A DNA stretch of 64,000 bases from Cryptomeria japonica (lineage: Eukaryota; Streptophyta; Pinopsida; Cupressales; Cupressaceae), in assembly GCF_030272615.1 (NCBI RefSeq), contig NC_081407.1, positions 374,839,018 to 374,903,017 of the forward strand, given 5' to 3'. Within the stretch, counting starts at the first letter, position 1; the number at the start of each line of letters is the position of its first letter. Position numbers and translations under genes: made by a program. This document shows positions 32,218 to 44,909 of this stretch, in pieces. The notes below the pieces were generated by a model. That model had not been told where the DNA came from. It made no database searches and saw nothing but the letters and a program-made list of their open reading frames with translations.

Positions 32218-34411
32218 ATGGCGTCACGAAGGAGACTGGGCTTGCAACCCAAGGAGTTCAGGGATTTCATACAGAATGACAGGCCATGATTCTTCACGAA
32301 TCCAGGCTTCAGAGCTTGGTTGAAACCTAAGTGGGTATGGGAGGATCAGAACAAATTGTCAGGGTTTGGCTCTGATGCCATAAATCATGGTCAGTGGAGA
32401 AGAGATTTCCCTCGACCTAGAGGGGAACACCTCCCTAACCCTAGCGAACGTAGTACCATCATGACCGGTGCCAAGACGGATTGGCAGAGGGTCTATGACA
32501 AAGAGTGGAGACCTAAGAAGATTCCAAGATCTGAACCATCTGAAAAGTTTAAACCCAAACCTATCGACACCCACAAGTTTTCGTTCTTCTTGGATTGTAA
32601 AAGATGGAGTGATTATGTAGCTTTTTTCAGAGATAGGGGTTTTTTCTTGAAATGTTTTGGGGATTGGTTGGCTGTCTATCGTGTTAAGAAGTGGTGTGAG
32701 GAGATTGTTGGAAACCAATAACACTGAGAGGGGAGGGGGGGGGGTGAATCAGTGTTATACCAGAATAGTAGATTTTAATCTTAACAAAACATTCATACAC
32801 CAATTGGTATAGACAAAATTGAAAGAAGTAATGCAAACAATAAGCCAAACACATAAATGTGAATCATAACACACAAATTTATACGTGGAAAACCTCAATG
32901 AGGAAAAACCACAATGGGATTTGTGACCCATAATATCAATTCACTGGCCATATGAAGAGATATTATAATATATGATGGGCCTGCACTTGTAGGAAGGCTT
33001 ACAAGCTAGATCACACTGCTCAATCACAATAGGAGCCTCTTTGACTACATAAAACTCAAGACAACAATCTGGTGAAGTGTGAACTGCTAAGATAACATCT
33101 TCTATGCCAGAATATAGTTCCGGTTTAAGCTTTGTCTGTTCCAATTAAAACCCCAAACCTCTGTACCAGAATAACCCTTGCAATGAATTCCTCACATATA
33201 TAGTCTCTCTGATATATTTTGCATTACATTCACATTATAATCCATTCCACATGTCTATCCTTATTTTTAAATAATCTAATCATTCTCCCCTATATACCCT
33301 ATACAAATTTATGCCTTATGTCGGCTTACAAGGATATATACAATGTCATATTACATGTAGACCATATAACATAAATGAATAAACATTAAAACAAGTTGTT
33401 GATGCCAGATCCAAGATGTGTCGGCCTCCAATATCGATGTCCTTTACTATACCATGTCGACCTGCATTATTGGTGACCAAAGAAATCTTCTATCTTGTCG
33501 GTGTCAGTGTTGGTGTCAGTGTCGGTGTCAGTGTAGAGTCTGTGAAGTGCCTATCGGTACACCATATGAAGCCGAAACCCAAAATCATGTTGCCATGGGT
33601 GACAACATAATGAAACCTAACCAATAGAGTGTCAATTGCCAACAAAGATGTGGCCCTTTAGCATGGAGATTAAGACTATGCCAAATGGTTTTTTTCTTGT
33701 CATAACATAAAACAATAAAGACAAGAACTAGGTTTTACACAATGGGCCCTTTTTTTGGGAGGCAGAGAGATCTAAATCAGAGATTGGGAACCAAATTTTA
33801 ACCCTATTAAAGCTTCTGTGGATGAGGTTCCGGTTTGGCTGCGCCTCTATAACCTCCCCAGGGAATACTAGAATGAGGAAGCTTTCTAGATGATTGGAAA
33901 CAAATTAGGGTTTTACCTCAAATTAGATGAAGCCATTGCAAAGGGAGACTGTAGCTCATATGCGAGGATTTGTGTTAGCTCGAAACCCCTTTTCCATCTT
34001 CTAGCATGGATTGAGATTAATACAAACGCGACGAGATGGCTGCAACAAATTGAAGTTGAGGAGCACTTGGAGAAATGCTCGCTTTTGTAAAAAGGATGGT
34101 CATTCTAAGGAGGTTTGCTTGATCGGCCCTAAAGGAAAGCTAGTTGAGGACCCACTGGAAGCTAGAGTGGAATACTTTGCTGAGTTACAGATGGTAGCTG
34201 GACAATCACACTCTTAGGATGTTAGGGTTTTGCCTTCTTTGGGGACCAATTTGGTGAATGTTTAACCTTCTGTAGAGGACTCAAAATTGGATGACAAGTC
34301 TGGAGGGACAACCTTAACAACCCATTTGGATGCCACACAACTTGTGGAGGAAGCACTCAATAAGGTGGAAGCTACCATGAATGTAATTGATGCGAGTATT
34401 GTGGTATGTTA
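32218..34411 (+). pseudogene. ORF1-like fragment of a second LINE, split by a solo LTR
   Basis: The ATG at 32218 begins MASRRRLGLQPKEF; a stop at 32287 is followed in the same frame by a basic region (to about 32705) with FSFFLDCKRWSDYVAFFRD. After the nested LTR the sequence resumes at 33645 with a DUF4283-like stretch: NGFF, then IRDWEPNFNPIKA, VPVWLRLYNLPREYW and IGNKLGFYLKLDEA, ending in a knuckle-like CKKDGHSKEVC (about 34085-34117). This layout is typical of the RNA-binding ORF1 of plant LINEs. There is no ORF2; a copia element abuts at about 34412. At least two frame changes and several stops are present. Confidence 0.7.
32706..33644 (-). mobile_element. Solo Ty1/copia LTR inside the LINE ORF1 fragment
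   Basis: On the plus strand it starts TGTTGGAAACC and ends AATTGCCAACA, 939 bp. The motif CACTGAGAGG plus a G run and GTGAATCAGTG near the start and GAGTGTCAATTGCCAACA at the end are the reverse complement of the LTRs at 52632 and 57596, so it belongs to that family. Flanks GAGAT (32701-32705) and AAGAT (33645-33649) match at four of five bases. Confidence 0.85.
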
Positions 34412-35169
34412 CATTTCCTTCAATCAACATAGTCCTTGCAACATCTAAGATAGTTATGTTTTTCCTTTCAACAACTCCATTCTCTTGAGGAATTCTAAGA
34501 GCAGATAACTGTCTTCAAATTCAAATCTTCTCACAAAATGTATCAAACTCTTCTGATGTAAATTCTCCTCCTTTATCAGATCTCAAACATTTCAGCTTCA
34601 ATCCCATCTCAGTCTCCGCTCTGTCTTTGAATATCTTGAATTTATCCAACGCTTCCGATTTCTCTCTTAGAAAGGTTACCCACATCATCGTTGAATAATC
34701 ATTAATCGGCAACATAAAATATCTCTCCCTGCATGCTTCTCACTCTAGTAGGACCACATAAGTCAGTATGAACCAGATCGAGCAATCCATTAGATGAATA
34801 CAACTTACTTTTGAATGAAAATTTTGTTTGCTTTACCATTTGACATTCCTTAGATACCAAATTAGCAAGCTTCACAATCTTAGGCAAATCTCTAACAACT
34901 TGAGTAGAACTTATCTTTACCATGTAGTCAAAATTAACATGACACATTCTCCTATGCCACAACCAACTTTCATCAATCTGAGCAATCGGATAACTTTTCT
35001 CAATAGCATTCAAGTGAAAGATATTACCTTTAGTCTTATTACTTGATGCAATCTCTATACTAGAGGCATTTAGGATCTTACACTTCCCATCCTTGAATTG
35101 CAAATCATATCCCTTGCTAACCATCTGTCCAACACTCAAAAGATTATGCTTCAAACCTTCAACATACAA
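34412..35169 (-). CDS. Copia GAG-pre-integrase and integrase N-terminal part
   Basis: The minus strand begins YVEGLKHNLLSVGQM, then WLWHRRMCHVNFDYM (zinc-binding HH...CC start), GLLDLVHTDLCGPTRV, and the integrase core with FLREKSEALDKFKIF and LKCLRSDKGGEFTSEEF. Integrase would insert the cDNA into host chromatin. The motif order is classic Ty1/copia and closely resembles 61660-62333 in the element at the right end of the window. Confidence 0.85.
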
Positions 35170-35171
35170 GA

Positions 35172-38100
35172 TGTCATGCCCAAACTTTTGGGCACGAGCG
35201 GGATAATTTTTTTTTTAAAATAACAACCTATAACATTAAATTTGTCTAAACGAAACGCACTAACCAGTTTTGTCTTAACTATGTTTCGAATTATTTTATT
35301 ATTTCATCAATTTTAAATCAATAACTTAATTTAATCAAAACTCTCTAAATAATTGACGAAGATAATATTAATATCCAATAATCACTAATTGCTTTTAGGA
35401 ACTAATTAAATTAGTCCTAGCACTTAGATTTATTAATGCCTATATTTTATTTTAACAATAATTAAAATATAGTTTAAACTAAATCGACTAAAGGGTCAAT
35501 TAAATTCATAATGAAATTTGTCCTATAAAGTTTAATCTCAAAACCCTATATCTAGGTGGACTAAAAATATTCCCTATAGTCAAATAAATTTCCTAAATGA
35601 TTAACTCCTATCAAATTTAAAATCTAAGACTTCATATTTAAATGTTTATTTAACATATATAAAATATGAATGTTAAATAAACTAATTAAATTAAAGTCAA
35701 ATTTATACATCCATAATTTAAAACTATATATATATAAATATACCTATCAAACACCTATATAATTATATGTGAGGATATTCCCCTTTTTAAAACATACATT
35801 ATTATCCAATTACCCATGAACCCTAATTTTATTATTATAAAAATGCCCTTCTATTTTTTTAAAACCTCGTTACTTGCCCTAACCCCAAATTTTGGGTTAG
35901 GTCTTTTATTTTTTTTTGTTTTCATTAAGTTGCAGGGCCGAACGATGGAGAATGGCGGAGGGCGGCCGAGGGTTTTCATGGGGGAGCTCCCCGCAGGGAC
36001 GGCCGCAGCCGAGCCTGCGGGTAGCGTCCCACAGTGGTGGCCTTGGCCGCCGCTATGAGGTGCGGCCAGCAGCCCAGTGGCACCATCGCTGTGGGGCGCC
36101 CCCCATAGTGGGGGGGGCGCCCTGCGGGGGATCCGCAGGGGCCAAGCCCCTTTCCCAAGGTTTATATATATATATATTGGATGCATTTGATAGCTAGGGC
36201 CAAATTTTTCTATGCAAATATATTATTTTTCTTTCCAAAATCTTAGAACAGATTATTAATAATTCTCAGATTTAAATCATTGTATTATATATATTTTTTT
36301 CTTTATTTTAAATTCCATATTGCTAAAATCTGAGATAAACTATTTAACCTTAGATTCATTTTTTGCAATTAAATAATTGATAGAATTCAATAATTTTAAA
36401 CATCAATTATATATAAAAAAAATGATATTAATTAAATTAGATAGGCTATTTAACTTTAGATTTCATATTCTGCAAATAAATAAAAGACAAAATTCAATAA
36501 ATTTATACATCGGCCTATATTTAGACTAGAATACATTGAAATAAAACTTAGAGATAGACAAATTAATTTTTAGATTTATTTTCAGCGAATAGATAAAAGG
36601 GAAAAATGACAGAGTTTAATAAAATATATTCAGCAACTACATTAATCTAGAATAATTTTAATTGAATTTAGAGATATGCATAAGGAAATAAATTGATCCT
36701 TTTATTCTTAGAAATAATATGCAAAATAAACTTTCATTTTCAAAATACCATGTATACAACCAACTTTATTTCAAGAACAGTACAAACCTTAACTCAACAT
36801 AAATATTTCATTTTGCAACAAAATAATACTTAATAAAAACAATGTATTTCCTTAAAGTATTTAAAAAAAAAAATGCAATATAGTCAACCTTACAAATGGA
36901 TCTCTCAATTCTATTAAATGAGGACTTTAAAAATAATAGATACATTCCCTTTCGAAAATAGATACAACATAGTTTCCCTTTACATTGCTGCAACTTAAAA
37001 TATAAATATTCTATTTCCAAATATTTTTCTGCAAACAAATAAATCCAACAACTTCTACTTGTCCTTTTCTTTTCTTCCAACAACCTGCAAATAAATCAAA
37101 AGGCTATGACCATGGAGTGCTCACCTCCCAGCTTAGGCTTACTAGAAGCCACCCCCGAGCTTGGAGAACCAAGCCCTAGACAGGTTACACACATGCAAAC
37201 ACAACAAACAAGGGATAACAAACACAACAACATATTCCCAACCAAGGCTACACTGCACCATAAAATGTGATGTCTTTTCAAGGGTGGTTGTGGACCAAAT
37301 ACCCTGAGGAGACTGCAAGAATGGTAGAACACAAAGCCACCTCATGACAACCAAAGATATATCATAAGTATAATAACCCCACATCCTTATGCCCCCCAAG
37401 GCATTCATGCCATATTTCCCTTCTTATGACCCCCAAATCCATAAACAGGCCATGCAGCAAGGGTCACATATATATCCCTTGAGATCACTCTCATAACGAG
37501 AGCCTCTCACTCAAGGGCTGTCAAACTTCTACCACCCACAAGGCCATCCTCTCTCCCAAGAGTAGGAGGCCTTGGTTACTCCCAAAGCACATAAAAATGC
37601 ATACAAGAAGTAAAATATAGAACACAAAATAATTTTCACAAGGGAAAAATACAAGAAAACTAACCTTTACCTACAAGCAAATCTTTTCAACATAACATGC
37701 AACATGAAAGAAACACGAGGAGAAGTTAAAACAACCTTCAATCTGCCTAAAGGTATGCTAGAACTAGTTGAGGATGAGCAACCCAATTCCACACTCCTTC
37801 CTTCCCTACACTTAGCCAAATTCCTATACCAAATCTATTCTTTTCAAAATTGCATAGTCTCCAAAAATTGAGAGTGGGTGATTACTCGCAAAATCTCTCA
37901 TTCTTGCCTAAGAAGACCTCAGTGAGAGTTCTCACAGGTTTCTAAAATTGAAAAGGAAAAAGTAAGAAAAAAAATCAAAAAGGATCTCTAAGCAAAAGGG
38001 AAAGTTATCTAACCTAGATGGCACCTTCTAATTTTGAATTTTCGCACATCTTAGAAAACCCACTTTTTGGGATGACTAAACAGTCACATGGGAGTAGACA

Positions 38101-38973
38101 CATGCTTAAAAACACTCCTAACTCATAGGTATACCTTATGGGCTTTAGAAAACACCTTTAAACTACCCCTAGGAGTCCATTTGACCCCTTATAAACCCAT
38201 CTGAAGTTAACTTTCGGTCAAACCTGAGTTGACCACTCCAAAGACTTTCTACCCAAGGAAATTTTAGAACCACATTCAAATGTTTGAATAAGCTATAGTT
38301 GAACAACCCCCTTCAAGAGACAAGTCAAAATCCAAGACATAAATCAACATGTGTCAAGTGACACAATAAAATACATTACAAAATTACACATGGAAATTGT
38401 CTCTTGTTGGATTTAAATAAATCAATAATAAAATTTAACACACATGCATCATTCACTATTACAAATAAAATACGACACATACGGGGCGTTGTCTCTCTAA
38501 ATAGACAACCCCTGGCTTTAGGAACGTACATAGGTCTAGGTTTGGTTCTACATATTGTTTCCATGGTCACATGGATAATTTTCTTGTGCATCTCAATTAC
38601 ACATTAGTAATAACCTCATATAATATAAAACTCATGAATAAGAATACACCTCAAACACTCTGCATACAATTTACATTTAAAACAAATTGATATATCTTAT
38701 ATCCAAATAAATCCACATAAGCAATTATCATAATCCTCATAATTTGATCCATACATAAAACACGCATCCTATTTCTATCATCATAGTAAAGTCCTGCAAA
38801 TCCACTAATGACATACATCATCTCAAATTTATCCTATTCTAGAATCATATAAAATTCTATATCATAAAGCATATAAATGAAGCATCAACATACATCAATG
38901 TTATCCAAATCATGGAATCATAAAAGTTCTAAATCCATAATGCATAAAAATAAAGCATCCATAATAGTCATCA
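35172..38973 (-). mobile_element. 3.8-kb insertion, probably a long solo LTR (copy B)
   Basis: It splits the copia frame between ...HNTDDV and LYVEGL, so it is an insertion. On the plus strand it begins TGTCATGCCC and ends near AATAGTCATCA; on the minus strand that gives TG...CA. A TATA box (TATATAAA, 36168-36161 on the minus strand) followed by a GC-rich island fits an LTR with 2.8-kb U3 and 1-kb R-U5. 37060-38973 is shared with 8480-10620. No coding region is seen. A clear target-site duplication could not be read, so exact ends are uncertain. Confidence 0.55.
35931..36160. other. GC-rich island with two perfect hairpins
   Basis: About 230 bp of strongly G+C-rich sequence within very AT-rich DNA. 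GGGCGCCCCCC (36094-36104) pairs with GGGGGGCGCCC (36112-36122), and CCTGCGG (36121-36127) with CCGCAGG (36133-36139); GGGGAGCTCCCC at 35981-35992 is a palindrome. On the minus strand the island starts right after a TATA box, so it would form the 5' end of an LTR transcript. Confidence 0.75.
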
Positions 38974-40238
38974 ACATCATCAGTATTATGCTTACCATTG
39001 AAAGATATAAAACCTCTACCACAAATCACACAAGCTTTGACATCTCCAAATCTCACTATTTCACCATCATACCTTTCCATACTCACAAATTCTCTTTTAT
39101 CACCTATCATATGATGTGAGCAACCACTATCAATCACCCATTCATCTTTCTCTTCAATCTTAGCAGCCAAAGCTTTCTCCTCAACAATGCAACTTGTAGG
39201 ATTCACTAATACTAGATCATCTTCCTTGATAGCAAGAAATGCAAATTCATCTTCTGAATTCCCATTCCCTTATTCCTCATCTGTTACACCTTCATCGACA
39301 TCATAATAGCATCTCTTTTGATTTCTGTACTTCCAGCAGGGCTTATAGGGCTTATCATACTTATCATGTTTCTCATATCTATCATTTTTATCAGATCTAT
39401 CATGCCTTTCAAATTTATCATCCTTATCATATTTAGACATCCTCTCAGGGCACCTAGAAGAAAAATGTCCTATCTTACTACAAGAGAAACATTTCAAAGG
39501 TAACTTTCCATCATACTTACTAGCTCCTTTAGGCAATCTCCGAGTAATAAGAGCTTCAAGCTCATCCAATTTTGTTTCTCGCTCTTCCATCTCTCTCTTT
39601 TCTCTTTCAAATCTTGATACCCAACAAGAGTTTTCTCCCAGATCATACTTCTGCTTCTCGGGTACAGAGGCTCTGAATGCACTTTCAGATTTACCATGTG
39701 ATTCTCCAAATTTTCTCAACTCAAATGTAGTAAGATTTCCAACCAACATGTCTCTAGTCACTGCAGTCACACTCCAAATTTCATCAATAGCAGTTACCTT
39801 ATGTTTGTAAGCAGGAGGCAAGGATCTCAACAACTTAGCAACAATCTTGTCTTCTTGAAGGGTTCCACCTCCACATCTGATATTCATGACAAGATCATTC
39901 ACCTAGCCTATAAAGGTTGATATATTTTCATCTTCTTCCAATGCTTCATACTTCCCTTTCAAGCTCTGCAGCTTAGCAACTTTAACTTGCGCATCTCCTT
40001 CATACAAAGTCTCCAACTTTTTCCAAATCTCATGTGCAGTCTGCAAACCCATCACATTAGTCATCTCTGAATTAGTCAAGGCACTCAACAATGCTTCCTT
40101 AGTTCTTATGTTATGCTCGTCATCCTTGATCTCAATAGCAGTAACCGGTCCATTCTGAGGAACATTATAAACATTTTTTGTGCTTCCAAACAATATAATT
40201 GCTTCCATAAAATCTAGGACTCTCCTTCTTAAACACAT
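38974..40238 (-). CDS. Copia gag and protease coding region
   Basis: Blocks at 40238-39903 and 39902-39270 read as copia Gag: LTNSEMTNVMGLQTAHEIW, YEGDAQVKVAKLQSLKG, a leucine-rich LLRSLPPAYKHKV and the knuckle C-F-S-C-S-K-I-G-H-F-S-S-R-C, followed by a run of Lys/Asp-Lys/Tyr repeats (KYDK, RYEKHDKYDK). Block 39206-38974 holds the protease start WVIDSGCSHHMIGDK. Gag packages RNA; the protease matures the polyprotein. The element is broken here in a few places. Confidence 0.8.
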
Positions 40239-40290
40239 AAGTTACCATCTTGGATCTCCTCAAGAGGTCAAGCTTCTTTCAGAGGATCTA

Positions 40291-40302
40291 GCTCTGATAC
40301 CA
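40291..40302 (-). other. Copia primer binding site
   Basis: TGGTATCAGAGC on the minus strand, complementary to the 3' end of initiator methionine tRNA and standard for plant copia elements. It lies two bases inside the LTR edge at 40305. Confidence 0.9.
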
Positions 40303-40304
40303 AT

Positions 40305-42060
40305 TGTTAGTAGCAAACAAGAAGGAAAACTGAGAGGGGGGTGGGGTGAATCAGTTTTCACTGGATTAAAACTATTTAAGCACAATCTCAGATCTTAACA
40401 ACAACAACAAGGACCCTACAAAAGGACCCATGGGAATATGAAGAAAAAGGCGACTATTCAAAATGTGGATTACAAAGCAATGAATACTAATGCTGATACA
40501 ATGAATGTCCTTGAGGCTGAGGTCACCGAGACCCTCAAAAGTCTTATGTAACTGGGTCTATGTTGTTTTTCGGTTGTTGGTTTTGTCTATGTCTGGGTTC
40601 GATATCCTTGCTGGTCTTTTTGTGCCCGACTGAGCTTTGGTTGTCTCTTTAGTTGCTGTTTCTAATGCTTTTCCATGTTGCCCATTATGTTTTGGATGTT
40701 AATCTCTGATTTTATTCCTCTTAGAATCATTTTGTAAAGGGTTTCGGGGTCCCTTCAAAACCCGTTTTTGCCTTAATCCAAAACAACAATAACAACAACA
40801 ACAACAATAAAGATAAGAGAAATGAAGCCACAATACATAACACCAAGATTTTGATGTGGAAAACCCGGTTAAGGGAAATACCACGATGGGAACCTACCCA
40901 CAATAAGATGATACTCTGCAGTAGTATGTAAAAATATTACAATGGGGAATGCACATGCATTTAGGCATACTACCTAGAGCTCACTGCTCAAAATAAGATG
41001 ACCCAAAAGGCTCCAATCCTCAAGGAAGGTTCACTACCTTACAACAATATTCAAACTACAATCCAGAAAGAATGAACTGCAATGATAACATCTGCTCATG
41101 CCTGATGACAGTTCTGATTAAGCACATTTGTCTGCTCTGGAACAATCTCTGCTCAATACATCACACTGAAGGATAAATTTGTTTAAGCGCCACATACACC
41201 ACTCTTTGATAATGCAGACATAACACCCATACTCAAATTACATGACTAAACCACCTATTTATACAAATCATCAACCTTGACTACAAGGTCGGCTAAACCC
41301 TCAACTCACAATTACAAAATTACATCACACGATACATATGTGAACCACCAGACCAATATAATGATATACATGACATAATATGGACCTAAATCAAATCTCA
41401 AAACATGCATCACCACTGGAAATCACGCCAAGATCAACCGCAACATGCTACACCACCAAGAATATTGGATAGCACAAAGAATATCACCAGATTAGTAAAA
41501 TCACCAAGAACACACACAAGAATCAATGCAGATCACCAAGAAAAATTAGACACGATCAGGAAACACCAACAAGCACATTAGAACCATCCGTAATAGCTGC
41601 ACCAAAATCACTTATACAAATGTTCATCGATCAACACACTAACTCAAAGGAACACTCAACAACAACGATTCAGACTAGAAAGATAGCTTGCGGAGCACCA
41701 AATCAAAAACCATCTGAACTGAAGATATAAATTAACATCCAAAAAATTCTCCCAAAACCACAACAAAAGATATGATCATACCGGAGCTCACTGGAGAAAA
41801 TATCAAACTTTGCCAACAATTGCACAGAAAGATTGAACTAGAAACCAGATCAAATAATATGATCAAGTAACTTTCAGATCACTAAAACCAATAAGGAATG
41901 AAGTAGAGATACTAGAAATACTTCATTACTAAACCAAAAATCCTCAAACCAACCAAATCAACTCAATGCAATCACCAACACACCAAACAACTCTTCTGCA
42001 ACACCAGAATATGTTGACATCAATGAGAACAACATATCTTAGCAGCAACAATATCTAACA
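40305..42060 (-). repeat. 5' LTR of the minus-strand copia element
   Basis: On the plus strand it starts TGTTAGTAGCAAAC and ends CAATATCTAACA. It has the family landmarks ACTGAGAGGGGGG then TGAATCAG, and GATGTGGAAAACCCGG then ACCACGATGGG. Length 1756 bp includes an inserted LINE tail of 379 bp plus duplication; the LTR proper is about 1.36 kb. Confidence 0.8.
40411..40789 (+). mobile_element. 5'-truncated LINE tail inserted in the copia LTR
   Basis: 379 bp flanked by TAACAACAACAACAA at 40396-40410 and 40790-40804. It ends with a segment typical of plant LINE 3' UTRs (TTTCGGGGTCCCTTCAAAAC, then CCTTAATCCAAAACAACAA). The first 130 bp encode KKKATIQNVDYKAM...TLKSLM and a stop, likely the end of an element ORF. 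Because the duplicated target is itself a simple repeat, the boundary may be off by a few triplets. Confidence 0.75.
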
Positions 42061-43448
42061 GGATGATGATGGATGACGTTGATAAAAATTGTTTGGAGGA
42101 ACAATATATCCCGCTAAGATCAAAGGTGGATACTAAACTAGCATTCCCATGACAAGAGACAAGTGGGACACCTGAAACTTCAAGTGGACTAGTGTATTTT
42201 ATTGAAGCATATACTATGTAGGGACATAGCATTGATGATGCAACTACAAATGACATAAAGAATGAGACCTAAGGTCACATATATATAGATGAAGCTAGGT
42301 GATGACATAGGACTAACATTATATATACAAGAGATTGAGATTGTGGATGATGATGGTACTATAACCTAGTGTATTGAAGAGTCACAAACAAACATGACAT
42401 TACCCTAGTCAAACTGATAAAAAACAGGGATTGATGGTGGTTGAGGTGTTGTTGATGTGAGAATAATGTATCTCAAAATAAAATAAGTATTGGGCAGGGT
42501 GTATCTCAATGATGATGGTGGATGGGGTGTTGTTGACGTGAGAATGTTTTATTCCAAAATAACACAAGGATTGGGAAGGATACATCCTGATGATAACGGT
42601 TGATGTTATTGATTTGAGAAAAATATATCCTGAAATAGTACATGCATTGGGAAGGATACATCTTGATGGTGGATGGTTGGACTGTGATCAAGGCTTGCAA
42701 TAAGGATAGAAAAAATATCAAGGATATGATTGGGTTAGTTTACACTAGATTGGATAGGTGGAAGGGATGGATGGGATATTTATGTGATGATGGATTAAGA
42801 AGGATCACTGTGATTGATTGAATAGATGACATTGGATCATATGGGAGTAGCCTATAGCACAATGATAATCCCAAGGGATAATGAGGTGTTGAAATGAGAT
42901 GGTAGGAGCGATTGAGAGATGGAAGATGGGAGGATATGGATTTGGAACATGGAAGGATATGATATGAGGATTAGGAGATAGAAGCATTATGGATGAAGGT
43001 AGATAAGAACTGTGAGATGGATAGATGATAGGAGAAAGAGATGAAGAAATTGAGAGGTAAGGGTTGTTGGATGAAGGGATTAGTGGATAGATCATGGCTG
43101 TAATAAGTTCTCTAAGGACTATGTCACAAAGGAAAAAGATGTCTCACTTAAGATATGTCACTTCTGATGAGGCACTAGAAGGCATATAAGAGGATGGAAG
43201 ATAGGTTGACACGAGGATAAGGGAGATAGATGGATGATAGGATGAAGGGTGGATAAAGAATATGAAGGATATGATGATGGGTGAAAAAATAAGATAGATG
43301 GATGAATAGTGTGTAATAGGGGTATGTATGCCAAGAGGTATCCAAAGTATGTATAAATGGTGTCTCCTATTTTCATCAAGATCCAAATGAGGATGGAGAA
43401 AATAGAATGGATAAGATATGAAGGGTATAATAGGTAGGTGAAATAATG
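42061..43448. repeat. GATG-rich repetitive DNA with a ~90-bp degenerate tandem
   Basis: Purine-rich on the plus strand with many GATGGATG-like words. At about 42425-42680 three units of roughly 80-100 bp share (A/G)TTGGGAAGGATACATC and GTTGATGTGAGAA. Minus-strand frames are Pro/Ser/His/Ile-rich translations of this low-complexity sequence and are not supported as genes. Confidence 0.55.
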
Positions 43449-44564
43449 AATATGTAGCTAGAAGAAAGTTTCCCTTGAGTGTAGAGAGAAAATGGATGGG
43501 GGATCTAAACGTGATTCCTATTTCTGGGGTTTTAATCACGATACTTTCCCAAGGTTTCTATTTGCTAGGTTTTCACCATTAGATGAAAATTTTATCTTTT
43601 TTTCTCTTTTTATAGATTTGGGAAGATGTCCATGGATGGAGTTGGAAAATAACATGGATGTGGATAAGAGATGGAGTAAGGAATGAAACATGTAGTTGCA
43701 TACCATGGTAATAGGAGTCCATTTAGAGTGATCATTGGATGTTGATATAACCTTATTAGGATGAGTGGAATGTGCAAAGGCATGTATTTGATGGTTTTGA
43801 GGGGGGATATCAAATATGTAGCTAGAAGAAAGTTTCCCCTGAGTGTAGAGAGAAAAATGGATGGTTGATCTAAACATGATTCCTATTTGTGGGGTTTTCA
43901 TTATGGTACTTTCCCAAGGTTCCTATTTGCTAGGTTTTCACCATTAGATGACATTTTTATCTTTTCTTTCTATTTTTTTTTTGAAATTTTATAGATTTGG
44001 GAAGAGGTCCATAGATGGAGTTGGATAAGGATAGGGACGTGGATAAGAGATGGAGGAAGGACTAAAACATTTAGTTCCTTACCATGGTAATATGAGTCCA
44101 TCTAGAGTGATCATTGGATGTTGATATGACCTTATTAGGATGAGTGAAATTTGCAAAGGCATGGATTAGATGGTTTTGAGGGGGGATATCAAATACGCAG
44201 CTAGAAGAAAGTTTCCCTTGAGTGTAGAGTGAAAATGGATGGGGGATCTAAACATGATTCCTATTTGTGGGGTTTCATCATGGTACTTTCCCAAGGTTCC
44301 TATTTGCTAGGTTTTCAACATTAGATGAAATTTTATCTTTTTTTTTTTTTTTTTCTATTTTTTAGATTTGGGAAGATGTCCATGGATGGAGTTGGATAAG
44401 GATAGAGATGTGGATAAAAGATGGAGGAAGAAATCAAACATGTAGTTCCATACCATGGTAATAGGAGTCCATTTAGAGTGATCATTGGATGTTGATATAA
44501 CCTTATTAGGACGAGTGGAATCTATAAAAAGGCATGTATTAGATGGTTTTGAGGGGGGATATCA
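43449..44564. repeat. Large tandem repeat, three units of 364-379 bp
   Basis: Units start AATATGTAGCTAGAAGAAAG at 43449, 43813 and 44192 (third as AATACGCAG) and end GGTTTTGAGGGGGGATATCA. Differences are mostly point changes and T-run length changes near 43595, 43970 and 44340. Confidence 0.92.
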
Positions 44565-44906
44565 GGGGATAAGGTATATGGTGTTAGAAAATATTTGGAT
44601 GGAATGATTGGAGGAAATTGTGATGGGGGATGTTATCAAGACCATCATTGGCACACATTGCGATGGGTGTCGAATGAGTGAAGGAGAAATGGATGAAGGA
44701 TGTGGATATGATGGAGGAGTTAGGATGGTGAATCTTGGGACAAATGGATTTAGGGAGGATGTGTATTCTTAGCAACTTTGGATTCTATCATGGGTTTTGA
44801 TTTTGGATGGATTTCTTCTTTTTCTTTGGGATCCATATGGTTTTTTTTTGTGGGTCTTTATGGCTTTTGAGACTCATTGTATATTAATTTATCATGTATT
44901 TTTGTG

Positions 44907-44909
<3 letters not shown>
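44565..44909. other. Unassigned stretch
   Basis: GATG-rich to 44760, then T/G-rich sequence leading into the microsatellite. No gene is seen. Confidence 0.4.

Larger units (their letters stand above)
34412..42060 (-). mobile_element. Ty1/copia element, 5' half, with nested insertions
   Basis: Minus-strand order from the right: LTR (42060-40305), PBS (40302-40291), gag (to about 39270), protease (about 39206-38974) and part of integrase (35169-34412). Reverse transcriptase, RNase H and the 3' LTR are absent; the element ends against LINE-derived sequence near 34412. A 3.8-kb insertion (35172-38973) lies between protease and integrase, and a LINE tail (40411-40789) lies in the LTR. A fossil with several breaks. 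Confidence 0.85.

Noticed and set aside
34412-34715. Copia integrase as a host gene fused to the LINE ORF1 fragment
   Set aside because: The two lie on opposite strands and the copia motifs continue into a recognisable element to 42060.
42506-43901. Several Pro/Ser/His-rich minus-strand frames
   Set aside because: They track the GATG-rich low-complexity DNA and the 370-bp tandem repeat.
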